64,000 bases of DNA from Streptomyces plumbidurans (GCF_019857225.1 NZ_JAFJSY010000004.1:124001-188000), one strand, 5' to 3'; shown: positions 46,867 to 55,569, counted from the stretch's first letter. The notes: generated from the letters alone by a model not told the origin. Numbers and translations: made by a program.

Positions 46867-48354
46867 GTGGACGAGGGCAGCCAGGACAACGACGTACGGG
46901 AACGAGGCAGGGGCGAACGGGTCGCCGAGTGGGCGGACGGGCGTCTGGGGCTCTACAGCCTGGTACGGGGAAAGGCGCGCAAAGCCTTTCCGGACCACTG
47001 GTCGTTCCTGCTCGGCGAGATCAGCCTCTACAGCTTCGTCGTCGTCATCGTCACGGGGGTCTATCTGACACTGTTCTTCCACCCGTCGATGAACCAGGTG
47101 GAATACCACGGCAGTTACGCACCGCTGCGGGGCCGGACGGTGTCGGAGGCGTTCGACTCGACGATGCACATCTCCTTCGACGTCCGCGGCGGACTGCTGA
47201 TCCGGCAGGCCCACCACTGGGCCGCGCTGGTCTTCGTCGCCGCCATGCTGCTGCACATGATGCGCGTGTTCTTCACGGGCGCCTTCCGCAAGCCGCGCGA
47301 ACTGAACTGGGTCCTCGGATTCCTGCTGTTGGTGCTCGGAATGTTCGCGGGACTGACAGGCTACGACCTGCCCGACGACCTGCTCTCCGGTACGGGCCTC
47401 GCCGTCGTGAACGGCACGATCCTCTCCATCCCGATCGTCGGAACGTATCTCTCGATGTTCCTCTTCGGAGGCGAGTTCCCCGGACACGATCTGGTGGCCC
47501 GCTTCAACACGATCCACGTGCTGATCATCCCCGCGCTGATGGTGGGGGTGCTGGTCGCCCATGTCTTCCTGGCCTTCCGCCACCGGCACACGCAGTACCC
47601 GGGCCGGGGACGGACGGAGAAGAACGTCGTGGGACTGCCGTTCAGGGTCCGGGCCGTCAAGTCCGCAGGGGTCTTCTTCCTGGTCGCCGGCGTCATCTTC
47701 GTCATGGCCGCGATCGCGCAGATCAACCCCGTCTGGCAGTACGGCCCCTACCGCGCCGACCAGGTCTCGGCCGGGTCCCAGCCCGACTGGTACATGGGTG
47801 TCGCGGACGGCCTGCTGCGGGTCATGCCCGGCTGGGAGGTCGTCCTGTGGGGCCACACACTGGCGCTCGACAATCTCATCCCCCTGCTCGCGGGTGTCGG
47901 GGTCTTCGTCGCCATGGGCGTCTACCCGTTCATCGAGTCCTGGGTGACCGGCGACGACCGCGACCACCATCTGCTCGACCGGCCGCGCAACCGACCGGCA
48001 CGAACGGCCCTCGGCGTCTCGTGGATCAGCTTCTATCTGGTCGCCCTGCTCGGCGCCGCGAACGACATCATCGCCACACGCTTCCACGTCTCCGTCGAGT
48101 CCGTGACCTGGGCCGTCCGCATCGGTCTCGTCGTCGTACCGCCCCTTGCCTACGTCCTCACCAAGCGATGGGCGCTCGGCCTGCAGCGCAAGGACCGCGA
48201 CGAGCTGCTGCACGGCCGCGAGACCGGCATCATCAAACGCATGCCGAACGGCGAATACGTCGAGATCCACGCCCCGCTCAGCCAGGAACGGCTCAGCCTG
48301 CTCACCGGACACGAGCAGTACGAGGCAATCGGTACCGACGAGCAGTCGCACTGA
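46867..48354 (+). CDS. Solitary QcrB-like cytochrome b subunit
   Basis: Membrane diheme cytochrome b of the actinobacterial bc complex family, 495 residues with about 8-9 helices. Heme ligands appear as His116/His130 (RQAHHWAALVF...LLH) and His217/His232. GYDLPDDLLSGTGL is the QcrB core motif, and the C-terminal third (NPVWQYGPYRADQVSAGSQPD, core NPVWQYGPYRADQVSAG) carries the quinol-site region. No qcrA or qcrC gene is near, unlike the main operon of these bacteria, so this is a stand-alone paralogue. GTG at 46867 is the likely start but its ribosome site is weak. A strong terminator follows. Confidence 0.9.
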   Translation: MDEGSQDNDVRERGRGERVAEWADGRLGLYSLVRGKARKAFPDHWSFLLGEISLYSFVVVIVTGVYLTLFFHPSMNQVEYHGSYAPLRGRTVSEAFDSTMHISFDVRGGLLIRQAHHWAALVFVAAMLLHMMRVFFTGAFRKPRELNWVLGFLLLVLGMFAGLTGYDLPDDLLSGTGLAVVNGTILSIPIVGTYLSMFLFGGEFPGHDLVARFNTIHVLIIPALMVGVLVAHVFLAFRHRHTQYPGRGRTEKNVVGLPFRVRAVKSAGVFFLVAGVIFVMAAIAQINPVWQYGPYRADQVSAGSQPDWYMGVADGLLRVMPGWEVVLWGHTLALDNLIPLLAGVGVFVAMGVYPFIESWVTGDDRDHHLLDRPRNRPARTALGVSWISFYLVALLGAANDIIATRFHVSVESVTWAVRIGLVVVPPLAYVLTKRWALGLQRKDRDELLHGRETGIIKRMPNGEYVEIHAPLSQERLSLLTGHEQYEAIGTDEQSH

Positions 48355-48382
48355 CCTCCGCCCCGGAAAGCAGACCCAAAAA

Positions 48383-48410
48383 ATGGCCCCCGCCGACCGG
48401 CGGGGGCCAT
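48383..48410. terminator. Bidirectional terminator
   Basis: ATGGCCCCCGCC (48383-48394), loop GACC, GGCGGGGGCCAT (48399-48410): a perfect 12-bp stem preceded by AAAAAA on the plus strand, which is a T-tract for minus-strand transcription. It serves the convergent cytochrome b and SDR-like genes. Confidence 0.9.
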
Positions 48411-48420
48411 CACGTGGGGC

Positions 48421-49167
48421 TTACTTCTGCTGCGCCAGCCAGTCGGCGAACCTGGTCTCGGCGAGGTGTGCGTCAGGGCCCGGCAGCAGGGTGTTCTCCT
48501 CGAGCTCCGCACCCCAGTACCGCGCCTCGGGGTCCGTGACGACCTTGCGCGGGTCATCGATGGCGTCGAGTCCCATGCGGATGAACTCCTCCAGCTCGAA
48601 CGCCTCCGGACCCCCGACCTCCACCACACCGCCCACCGGGGCGGCCACGGCGGCCCGGCCGACGGCCGCCGCCACGTCGTCGGAGACCATGGGCTGGATC
48701 TTGGCGGCGGGCAGGCGCACGGTGTCGCCCTCGGTGACCCCGTCGGCCAGCCCCTTCGCGAACTCGAAGAACTGGGTGGCGTGGACGATGGTGTACGGCA
48801 CCCCGGACGCCTTGATCAGGTCTTCCTGGACCTGCTTGGCGCGGAAGTAGCCGCTGCCCTGGAGGCGGTCGGTGCCGACCACGGACAGCGCCACATGGTG
48901 CTGCACGCCCGCCTCGGTCTCCGCCTTGAGGACGTTGGCCGTGGAGGTGCGGAAGAACTCCATGACCGCGTCGTCCGCGAACGAGGGGGAGTTGGAGACG
49001 TCCACCACGACCGAGGCACCCTCGAGCGCCTCGGCCAGCCCCTCGCCCGTCAGGGTGTCGACGCCGGTGCTGGGCGCGGCCGGAACCGCCTCGTGCCCGT
49101 GCTCCGTCAGCTTGCCGACCAGCTTGGAGCCGATGAGCCCCGTACCACCGATCACTACGATCTTCAT
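48421..49167 (-). CDS. NmrA/SDR-like NAD(P)H-binding protein, paralogue 1
   Basis: Atypical short-chain dehydrogenase of 248 residues. MKIVVIGGTGLIGSKLV is the NAD(P)-binding strand and loop; the active-site YxxxK is present as YFRAK, and the rest resembles NmrA-like/uncharacterised NAD(P)H-binding proteins. It closely parallels the protein at 54746 (shared STGVDxxTGxGL, SVVG, PYxIVxATQF, LPAxxIQP). Genes of this kind are frequent neighbours and targets of ECF41 sigma factors, and one lies at 51109. ATG at 49167 has AAAGGA upstream; an in-frame start 6 nt earlier is possible. Confidence 0.85.
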   Translation of the reverse strand: MKIVVIGGTGLIGSKLVGKLTEHGHEAVPAAPSTGVDTLTGEGLAEALEGASVVVDVSNSPSFADDAVMEFFRTSTANVLKAETEAGVQHHVALSVVGTDRLQGSGYFRAKQVQEDLIKASGVPYTIVHATQFFEFAKGLADGVTEGDTVRLPAAKIQPMVSDDVAAAVGRAAVAAPVGGVVEVGGPEAFELEEFIRMGLDAIDDPRKVVTDPEARYWGAELEENTLLPGPDAHLAETRFADWLAQQK

Positions 49168-49233
49168 GACCATTCCTTTCGCGGAAATGCCTGCATCAGG
49201 AAGGACCGGACAGCTTCTTCGGCTGTGACAGGG

Positions 49234-50964
49234 CTATTCGGCGAGTTTTCCCTCGGTCGAGATCTCCTGCATCAGCGCGGCGATCTCCTCCGGAACGTCC
49301 GGAATGCTCTCGCGGGTGACACCGCCGGACGGCGACCACACGAGATTCACCCGCAGCGCCGGATCCTGTGCGGGGAAGTCGCTGCGGTTGTGGCAGCCGC
49401 GCGTCTCACGGCGCTCCAGGGCCGATTCGAGGGTGGCCCGGGCGGCCAGGGCAGCGGACTTGAGGTCGAAGGCGTGCGCGAGGTCCTGGTAGCCGGCGAT
49501 GTCCGGGTGCACGCCGACGTCCTCCATCCGCTTCTCGATCGCGGCGAGTTCCGCCAGCCCGGCGCGCAGGCCCTCCTCGTCGCGTACGACGCCCGCGTGC
49601 TCGGTCATGGTGTTGCGGATCGCGCGCTGCAGGGCCCGGACGTTCTCCCGCCCGTCGGCGGCGAGCAGGTCGTCGACCTCCGCCCGGGCCTCGGCGATCG
49701 CCGACGCCGAACGCGGCTGCGCGGTCAGGGACTCGGAGTAGGCGGCGGCCGCCCGGCCGGTGAGCCGCCCGAACACCAGCAGCTCGATGAGGCTGTTCCC
49801 GCCGAGGCGGTTGGCCCCGTGCAGACCGCTGGACGCCTCGCCGATGGCGTACAGACCGCGTACGTCGGTGCCGTGGTCCTCGGGCCGTACCCACACCCCG
49901 CCCATCGAGTAGTGCGCGGTGGGGGCGATCTCGATCGGTTCGCGGGTGATGTCGAGCATCTGCAGGTCCAGCAGCGTCTGATAGACGCGGGGCAGCCGCG
50001 TCATGATCGTCTGCCGGGGCAGGTGCGAGACGTCCAGCCACACACCGCCGTTGGGGGTGCCGCGGCCTTCCTTGATCTCCGTGTAGGACGCCAGGGCCAC
50101 GCGGTCACGGGTGGACAGCTCCATGCGCTCGGGGTCGTAGCGCGACATGAACCGTTCCCCGAGCGCGTTGCGCAGGATGCCGCCCTCGCCGCGGGCGGCC
50201 TCGCTGACCAGGGTGCCGGCCGCGTTCTCCGGCTCGATGATCCCGGACGGGTGGAACTGCACCAGCTCGGCGTCGCGCAGCCGGGCCCCCGCCTCGACCG
50301 CGAGCCGGAAGGAGTCGCCCGTGTTCTCGTCGCGCCGCGAGGAGGTGCGCCGCCAGATGCGCGTGTGGCCGCCCGCCGCGAGGATGACGGCGTCCGCGTG
50401 GATCAGATACCGCCTGCCGCTCGTGAGGTCGAAGCCGTAGGCGCCGAAGACCGCGCCGTCGTGCACCAGCAGCCGGGTGATGTAGACGCCGTCCAGCACC
50501 GGGATGTCGAGCTGCTGCGCCCGCCGGACGAGGGTGCGCTGGATCTCCAGACCGGTGTAGTCACCGGCGAAGGCGGTCCGCCGGAACTTGTGCGCGCCGA
50601 AGAAGCGCTGCGAGATCCGGCCGTCCTCCTCCCTGGCGAAGGCCATGCCGTACCGCTCCAGATCGTCGATGCCACGGGCGGCGCCCTGGGTGACGATCTC
50701 GACGGTCCGGGGATCGGCCAGCAGATAGCTCTCCTTGAGCGTGTCCGCGGCGTGCTGCTGCCAGCTGTCCTCGGGGTCCATGGTGGCCAGAGCGGCGTTG
50801 ATGCCCCCGGCGGCGAGCGCCGTGTGGGCGTCGTCCTTGGGGCGCTTGCCGACCGCGAGGACGTCGACGCCGGCCTCGGCCAGCTCGATCGCCGCGCGCA
50901 GCCCGGCTCCTCCGGTGCCGATCACCAGCACCATGGTGGAAAGACGTTGTTCGGTGACAGCCAC
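49234..50964 (-). CDS. FAD-dependent oxidoreductase, L-aspartate oxidase/fumarate reductase flavoprotein family
   Basis: Flavoprotein of 576 residues. N-terminal FAD motif is VLVIGTGGAGLRAAIE; THTALAAGGIN-like AHTALAAGGINAAL, catalytic region RRTAFAGDYTG, LVQFHPSGI and HYSMGGVWV, and the late GEASSGLHGANRLGGNSL match SdhA/FrdA/NadB flavoproteins. No iron-sulfur or membrane-anchor subunit gene is adjacent and no nadA/nadC, so its electron acceptor and substrate are open. GTG at 50964 has GGAGAAC upstream. A C-terminal helical domain (about 440-575) is complete. Confidence 0.88.
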   Translation of the reverse strand: MAVTEQRLSTMVLVIGTGGAGLRAAIELAEAGVDVLAVGKRPKDDAHTALAAGGINAALATMDPEDSWQQHAADTLKESYLLADPRTVEIVTQGAARGIDDLERYGMAFAREEDGRISQRFFGAHKFRRTAFAGDYTGLEIQRTLVRRAQQLDIPVLDGVYITRLLVHDGAVFGAYGFDLTSGRRYLIHADAVILAAGGHTRIWRRTSSRRDENTGDSFRLAVEAGARLRDAELVQFHPSGIIEPENAAGTLVSEAARGEGGILRNALGERFMSRYDPERMELSTRDRVALASYTEIKEGRGTPNGGVWLDVSHLPRQTIMTRLPRVYQTLLDLQMLDITREPIEIAPTAHYSMGGVWVRPEDHGTDVRGLYAIGEASSGLHGANRLGGNSLIELLVFGRLTGRAAAAYSESLTAQPRSASAIAEARAEVDDLLAADGRENVRALQRAIRNTMTEHAGVVRDEEGLRAGLAELAAIEKRMEDVGVHPDIAGYQDLAHAFDLKSAALAARATLESALERRETRGCHNRSDFPAQDPALRVNLVWSPSGGVTRESIPDVPEEIAALMQEISTEGKLAE

Positions 50965-51108
50965 GGTGTTCTCCGAGTTCTCCGCTGACCGGTGTGGACA
51001 CTCAGTACGACCGGGCAGGGGAGGTATCTGTGACACCGCCTCGATGGGGCGGAGGCCGTGGGTGGGAGGGGCCCGGCCGTGAACGGCGGCAGCGGCCCGT
51101 CCGGCCGT

Positions 51109-52035
51109 TCAGCCCTCCAGCGAGGCCACGTACGGTGCCAGCTTGGCCGGGTTCATGACCCACAGGAGGCGCTCGATGCCGCGCTCCGACGCCTCGATGG
51201 TAAGCAGGGCCACGGCCTTTTCGCCGGACGAGACGAGCACGGCGGGGCTGCCGTTGGCCTCGACCGCGCGGACCTGAGTCCCCGGCCAGAACCGCGGCGC
51301 GAACGCGGCCAGGTACCTGGCCACGTGCAGCCGTCCGAGGACCGGGATCCTGGACGCCCCGCGGATGCCTCCGCCGTCGGTGTAGCTGACCACGTCCTCG
51401 GTGAGCACGTCCTCGAGCACCGCAAGATCGCCGGTCTGCGCCGCGGCGAGGAACACATCGAGGAGCCGCCGGTGTGCCTCGGGGCTCGCGGGCTCCCGGC
51501 GTTCCGCCGACAGATGCCTGCGGGCACGGCTCACCAGCTGACGCGTGTTGGCCTCGCTCGTCTCCAGCATCTCCGCGATCTGCCGGTACGGATAGTCGAA
51601 GGCCTCGCGCAGCACGTAGGCGGCGCGTTCCACCGGGTTCAGCTTCTCCAGCAGGAAGAGCACGGCCATGTCGAGCGCCTCGGCCCGCTCCGCGCCCAGC
51701 TGCGGATCCCTGCTCGTGTCGACGGGCTCCGGCAGCCAGGGCCCGATGTACGTCTCGTGCCGCTTCCTCGCGGACTGCGCGACGTTGATCGCCAGACGGG
51801 AGGTGACCGTGACCAGAAAGGCGACCGGGTCCTCGATCTCCGTGCGATCGGTGCGCTGCCAGCGCAGCCAGGCCTCCTGGACGACGTCCTCGGCCTCCGT
51901 GGCACTTCCCAGCATGCGGTAGGCGATACCGAAGAGCCGGGGCCGCGCGGCCATGAACTCCCGCGTCGCCCGATCGAGAGAGACTCGGTCGAGAGAGCCT
52001 CGGTCGGGAGAGTCTGCGTCATCCCCGGCGCGCAT
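51109..52035 (-). CDS. ECF41-type RNA polymerase sigma factor
   Basis: Extracytoplasmic-function sigma factor of 308 residues with a fused regulatory domain. Region 2 (about 25-95) has FGIAYRMLGSATEAEDVVQE; region 4 (about 125-180) has LNPVERAAYVLREAFDYPYR and ETSEANTRQLVSRARRHL; the SnoaL-like C-terminal domain (about 190-305) ends LLWVMNPAKLAPYVASL and contains the DGGG element diagnostic of ECF41. ATG has GGAGG. Next upstream is the carboxymuconolactone decarboxylase/AhpD-like gene, the classic ECF41 partner. The N-terminus carries a pentapeptide repeat. Confidence 0.93.
   Translation of the reverse strand: MRAGDDADSPDRGSLDRVSLDRATREFMAARPRLFGIAYRMLGSATEAEDVVQEAWLRWQRTDRTEIEDPVAFLVTVTSRLAINVAQSARKRHETYIGPWLPEPVDTSRDPQLGAERAEALDMAVLFLLEKLNPVERAAYVLREAFDYPYRQIAEMLETSEANTRQLVSRARRHLSAERREPASPEAHRRLLDVFLAAAQTGDLAVLEDVLTEDVVSYTDGGGIRGASRIPVLGRLHVARYLAAFAPRFWPGTQVRAVEANGSPAVLVSSGEKAVALLTIEASERGIERLLWVMNPAKLAPYVASLEG
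51971..52015 (-). repeat. In-frame 15-bp tandem repeat, 3 units
   Basis: Three 15-bp units (51971-51985, 51986-52000, 52001-52015) encode an S-x-D-R-x pentapeptide repeat near the N-terminus of the ECF41 sigma factor. Confidence 0.88.
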
Positions 52036-52201
52036 GTGTCCTCCAGAAGTGGATCACCATGCTACAAGCGGCACGGCGACCGTGCCGTACTCATCTCGAA
52101 CGACGGTCCGTCCGCACACCGCCGGTGGGGCAGCGGTGTGCGGACGGACCCGTGAATGCCATGCAGGCCGAGCAATGCGGGCAGACCGAGGCAGGCGCCG
52201 A

Positions 52202-52675
52202 CTAGCCGAACATGCCGGGCTGGTAGTCCCCGGCGGGCTGCTGGGTGATGACGTTCACGCGGTTGTACGCGTTGATGATGGCGATGAGGGCGACCAGCGC
52301 GGCGAGTTGGTCCTCGTCGAAGTGCTTGGCGGCGTTCTCCCAGGCCTCGTCCGTCACGCCACCGGCCGCGTCCGCGGTACGGGTGCCCTGCTCGGCCAGC
52401 TCCAGCGCGGCGCGCTCGGCCTCGGTGAACACCTTGGCCTCGCGCCAGACGGCGACCAGGTTCAGGCGCTGCTGGGTCTCGCCCTGGGCGGTGGCGTCCT
52501 TGGTGTGCATGTCGGTGCAGAAGCCGCAACCGTTGATCTGGCTCGCACGGATCTTCACCAGCTCCTGCGTCGCATGCGGCAGCGTCGAGTCCGCCACCAC
52601 CTTGTTCGCGGAGTTGATGTGCCGCAGCACCTTGCCCGCGAGGGGGTGGTTGAAGAAGTCGAGACGGGATTCCAC
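52202..52675 (-). CDS. Carboxymuconolactone decarboxylase/AhpD-like protein
   Basis: Helical redox protein of 157 residues with the AhpD active site: Cys50 and Cys53 in NGCGFCTDMHTKDA, with His57. This supports thiol peroxidase or disulfide-reductase activity rather than true decarboxylase activity. The start is GTG with AAGGAG 6 nt upstream. It lies 166 bp before the ECF41 sigma gene on the same strand; genes of this family are the main known ECF41 targets. It is divergent from the MarR regulator, whose operator-like site lies in the shared promoter. Confidence 0.9.
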   Translation of the reverse strand: MESRLDFFNHPLAGKVLRHINSANKVVADSTLPHATQELVKIRASQINGCGFCTDMHTKDATAQGETQQRLNLVAVWREAKVFTEAERAALELAEQGTRTADAAGGVTDEAWENAAKHFDEDQLAALVALIAIINAYNRVNVITQQPAGDYQPGMFG

Positions 52676-52808
52676 GGTGATCTCCTTGCGTGTCGCGGAT
52701 ACACACTGTTGACCGGGCGGGGCGCCGGCCTGTGACAGCCCCCGGAGTGACCTGCGTCACCGCCACGCGCTCTCGCTCCCGGACGGCACCGAGCGTGAGA
52801 CGGATTTA

Positions 52809-52822
52809 GTATCGAGCGATAC
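52809..52822. promoter_or_regulatory. MarR operator-like site, copy 1
   Basis: GTATCGAGCGATAC: perfect 6-bp arms with a 2-bp centre, 36 bp before the MarR start codon. A near-identical site (GTATTGAGTGATAC) precedes the nitroreductase gene at 53880. Confidence 0.65.
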
Positions 52823-52857
52823 CGTTTCGGGTGATTGAGTGGCTGTAATCTGACGTC

Positions 52858-53361
52858 ATGAGCGCCGACGTCCCCCCGAGGACCACCACCCCGCGTGCCA
52901 CGGACCGCCCCGGGGACGCCTCGCCCTTCGCGCTCGGGCTGCTGCTGCGCCGGGCGCACTGGCGCGCGGCCACGTTGATCTCGCAGGCGCTCAAGCCGCT
53001 CGGCATCGAGCTGCGCCACTTCGCCGTACTGATCGTGCTGGTCAACGAGGGGCCCACGGTCCAGCGGGACCTGGCGGCGGCGACGGGGACCGACAAGGCG
53101 GGGATCATGCGGGTCGTGGACGACCTGGAGCGCAAGGGACTGGCCGTACGCAAGTCCGTTCCGGGGGACCGGCGCGTGCGGGCGGTCGAGATCACGCAAG
53201 CGGGACTCGAACTCGTCGACGTGGCCCACGTGGCGGCGGAGCCGCTGGCCGCACGCCTGCGTGCCGAACTGGGGCCCGGCGAGCCCGAGAAGCTCACGGA
53301 ACTGCTGACCCGGCTCGCGCATCCGGCGGACGTGGAGGGCTCCGGAGCGGCGGAAGCCTAG
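52858..53361 (+). CDS. MarR-family transcriptional regulator
   Basis: Winged-helix regulator of 167 residues. GIELRHFAVLIVLVNEGPTV, QRDLAAATGTDKAGIMRVVD (recognition helix) and the wing KSVPGDRRVRAVEITQAG are canonical for MarR. The operator-like palindrome is 36 bp upstream and is repeated before the nitroreductase at 53948, pointing to autoregulation and control of that gene and formerly of the adjacent azoreductase. The stop overlaps that of the convergent azoreductase pseudogene. Confidence 0.9.
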   Translation: MSADVPPRTTTPRATDRPGDASPFALGLLLRRAHWRAATLISQALKPLGIELRHFAVLIVLVNEGPTVQRDLAAATGTDKAGIMRVVDDLERKGLAVRKSVPGDRRVRAVEITQAGLELVDVAHVAAEPLAARLRAELGPGEPEKLTELLTRLAHPADVEGSGAAEA

Positions 53362-53876
53362 GGGTGCCGGGCGCCGGCGGTGACAAGCTCCGCCAACTCC
53401 TTGGCCCTGGTGACCGCTTCCGCGAAGGCGCGTTCGCGTGAGGCCTCGTAGAGGGGTATCAGCGCGGACAAAAGCGGGGTTGCGGGTGGCCATGGTGAGT
53501 TCCGGGACGATGAACTCCACGTCCAGGCCCAGGGTGTTGCCGAGGACGGCCGTCAGATAGTTCTGCACGAACTCGTAGCCCTCGCGCGGGGTTCCCGGCG
53601 CATAGGAGCCGCCGCGGCTCGCGACGACGACCGTCGGTGTGCCCTGGGCGGAAGGGGTCTCGCCCGCGGTGCGGCCCTCGATGAGCCGCACCTGCGCGGC
53701 GAACGCGGCGGACTGCTCCGGGGTGCGCTCGGACGGGTCGGTCCAGCCGGCGGACCAGGCGTCGGCGGTGATGTGCGAAACGGGGTCGGCGGCCAGGTCG
53801 CGGTGGATCACCGTGCCGTGCGGGTGCTGCTCCTCCCAGGTCCGGCGGATCGCGCTGAGCGGTAGTCACTCGCGAG
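53358..53876 (-). pseudogene. Degraded FMN-dependent NADH-azoreductase
   Basis: Remnant of an AzoR/flavodoxin-2-family enzyme. The readable middle has GTVIHRDLAADPVSHITADA (20 residues), TPTVVVASRGGSYAPGTPRE and FIVPELTMATRNPAF, in one frame. A one-base frameshift near 53465 separates it from the true C-terminus (LIPLYEASRERAFAEA...) in another frame, ending in TAG at 53358-53360. The first roughly 20-25 residues with the FMN phosphate site are missing: upstream of SAIRRTWEEQHPHG a stop codon appears. Both lesions argue against function. It is convergent with the MarR gene. Confidence 0.78.
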
Positions 53877-53879
53877 AAG

Positions 53880-53893
53880 GTATTGAGTGATAC
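53880..53893. promoter_or_regulatory. MarR operator-like site, copy 2
   Basis: GTATTGAGTGATAC, extending to GGTAT/ATACC arms (53879-53894), 54 bp before the nitroreductase start and just outside the broken azoreductase. It matches copy 1 at 12 of 14 positions. Confidence 0.65.
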
Positions 53894-53947
53894 CATCTCG
53901 ACTGTAACCGACTTCGAGCGCGCGAACCCAGGAGGAGGCAGGCGATC

Positions 53948-54616
53948 ATGGACGTCTACGAGGCGGTCACGAGCCGGCGGGCGGTGCGCGCATTCACCGA
54001 CCGGCCCGTGCCGAAGCAGACGCTGGAGCGCGTGCTGTCCGCCGCTGCCTGGGCGCCGTCCGGATCCAACATCCAGCCCTGGCGGGCCTATGTGCTCACC
54101 GGCGCCCCGCTCGCCGAGGTCAAGAAGCGGGCCGGCGAGCGCCTTGCCGCGGGCGACGCCTGGGACGAGCCGGAGTACGAGCAGTACCCGACCGCGCTGG
54201 AATCGCCGTACCGCGAACGCCGGTCCGCCTTCGGACGGCAGCGCTACGGCGCACTCGGCATCGCACGCGAGGACCTGGAGGCGCGCCAGCGGGCCGCCTC
54301 CGCCAACTGGGACTGCTTCGGCGCGCCCGCCGCCCTGTTCTGCTACATCGACCGCGGCATGTGCTCGCCCCAATGGGCCGACATCGGAATGTTTCTGCAG
54401 TCCGTGATGGTGCTGCTGCGCGCCGAGGGACTGCACAGCTGCCCCCAGATGGCCTGGGCGAAGTTCCACCGCAGCGTCGCCGAGGTCGTCTCACCTCCGA
54501 AGGAGCCGATGCTCTTCTGCGGCATGTCCATCGGCCACGAGGACGGGGCGGCGGGCCGGCCGCGTACGGAACGGGCGCCGCTGGAAGAGACGGTCACCTT
54601 CGTCGACGGCCTCTGA
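53948..54616 (+). CDS. Nitroreductase-family flavoprotein
   Basis: FMN-dependent NAD(P)H oxidoreductase of 222 residues. The FMN-binding N-terminal SRRAVRAFTDRPVP, APSGSNIQPW, the mid-protein QSVMVLLRAEGLHSCPQ and the C-terminal MLFCGMSIGHED match classical nitroreductases of quinones and nitro compounds. ATG has AGGAGGAGG. A MarR-type operator (53880) lies in its promoter, so induction by electrophiles or quinones through the MarR protein at 52858 is likely. Confidence 0.92.
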   Translation: MDVYEAVTSRRAVRAFTDRPVPKQTLERVLSAAAWAPSGSNIQPWRAYVLTGAPLAEVKKRAGERLAAGDAWDEPEYEQYPTALESPYRERRSAFGRQRYGALGIAREDLEARQRAASANWDCFGAPAALFCYIDRGMCSPQWADIGMFLQSVMVLLRAEGLHSCPQMAWAKFHRSVAEVVSPPKEPMLFCGMSIGHEDGAAGRPRTERAPLEETVTFVDGL

Positions 54617-54745
54617 CGCCGGACTCCCTCACCGCCCCGCGGAGCCGGTCGGCATGGCCGTTTCTCGCCGCGCCCACATCGCCCCCCATGTGCCATATTG
54701 CGCACATGGTCCCGAAGATGCATACGACAAGAAGAAAGGCATGAC

Positions 54746-55474
54746 ATGAAGTTCGCAGTCATCGGCGGTACCGGCCTGATCGGTTCGCAGGTCGTCAAGG
54801 ACCTCAATGCCGCAGGACACGAGGCGGTGCCGCACTCAAAGTCCACGGGCGTCGACGTCATCACCGGCCAGGGCCTGGACGAGGCAGTGGCGGGAGCCGA
54901 CGTCGTCGTGAACCTGACGAACTCCCCGACCTTCGACGAGGCCTCCCCGGCCTTCTTCCAGACCTCGATGGACAACCTGATCGCCGCGGCCCGCAAGGGC
55001 GGCGTCGGCCACTTCGTCATCCTCTCCATCGTCGGCGTGGATCAGGTCCCGGAACTGGACTACTACCGGGCCAAGTTGCTCCAGGAAGAGATCCTCGGCG
55101 CCGGACAGATCCCGTACTCCATCGTCCGGGCCACCCAGTTCATGGAGTTCATGGACGCCGCCATGTCCTGGACCGCCGACGGCGACACCGTCCGGCTGCC
55201 CGCCACGCCGATCCAGCCGATCGCCGCCAAGGACGTCGCCGCCGCGGTGGCCGAGGTCGCCGCGGGCACCCCGCTGAACGGCATCCGCAACATCGGCGGA
55301 CCCGACGTCTTCACCCTGGACGAGCTGGGCCGGATCACCCTCTCCCACAAGGGAGACAAGCGGACGGTCGTCACCGATCCCACGGCCGGCATGTTCGCCG
55401 CCGTCAAGGGAGATGTCCTCACCGACAAGGACGCACACCTCGCGCCCACCCATTACACCGACTGGCTGTCCTGA
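54746..55474 (+). CDS. NmrA/SDR-like NAD(P)H-binding protein, paralogue 2
   Basis: A 242-residue paralogue of the protein at 48421. MKFAVIGGTGLIGSQVVKDL is the dinucleotide site; YYRAK supplies the Y-x-x-x-K pair; PYSIVRATQFMEF and RLPATPIQPIAAKDVA are shared blocks. ATG at 54746 has GAAAGG upstream. Like its paralogue it sits near the ECF41/AhpD genes and is probably part of an oxidative or electrophile stress set. The stop codon lies within a 15-bp tandem duplication (55470-55499). Confidence 0.86.
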   Translation: MKFAVIGGTGLIGSQVVKDLNAAGHEAVPHSKSTGVDVITGQGLDEAVAGADVVVNLTNSPTFDEASPAFFQTSMDNLIAAARKGGVGHFVILSIVGVDQVPELDYYRAKLLQEEILGAGQIPYSIVRATQFMEFMDAAMSWTADGDTVRLPATPIQPIAAKDVAAAVAEVAAGTPLNGIRNIGGPDVFTLDELGRITLSHKGDKRTVVTDPTAGMFAAVKGDVLTDKDAHLAPTHYTDWLS

Positions 55475-55499
55475 GGCCGGTGCCCCTGAGGCCGGTGCC
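55470..55499. repeat. 15-bp duplication spanning a stop codon
   Basis: CCTGAGGCCGGTGCC occurs at 55470-55484 and 55485-55499, with a third partial copy after it. The first copy contains the stop codon of the SDR-like gene. Confidence 0.85.
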
Positions 55500-55569
55500 C
55501 TGAGGTCGGCCGTCCCGACCGGGCACCGCACAACCGGGTCGGCCCCCTACCTCCCCGTAACCTGTTCCC

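Noticed and set aside
48466-50988. Long open frame on the plus strand (about 840 codons)
   Set aside because: It is antisense to the SDR-like and FAD-flavoprotein genes, has low-complexity composition and no recognisable motif.
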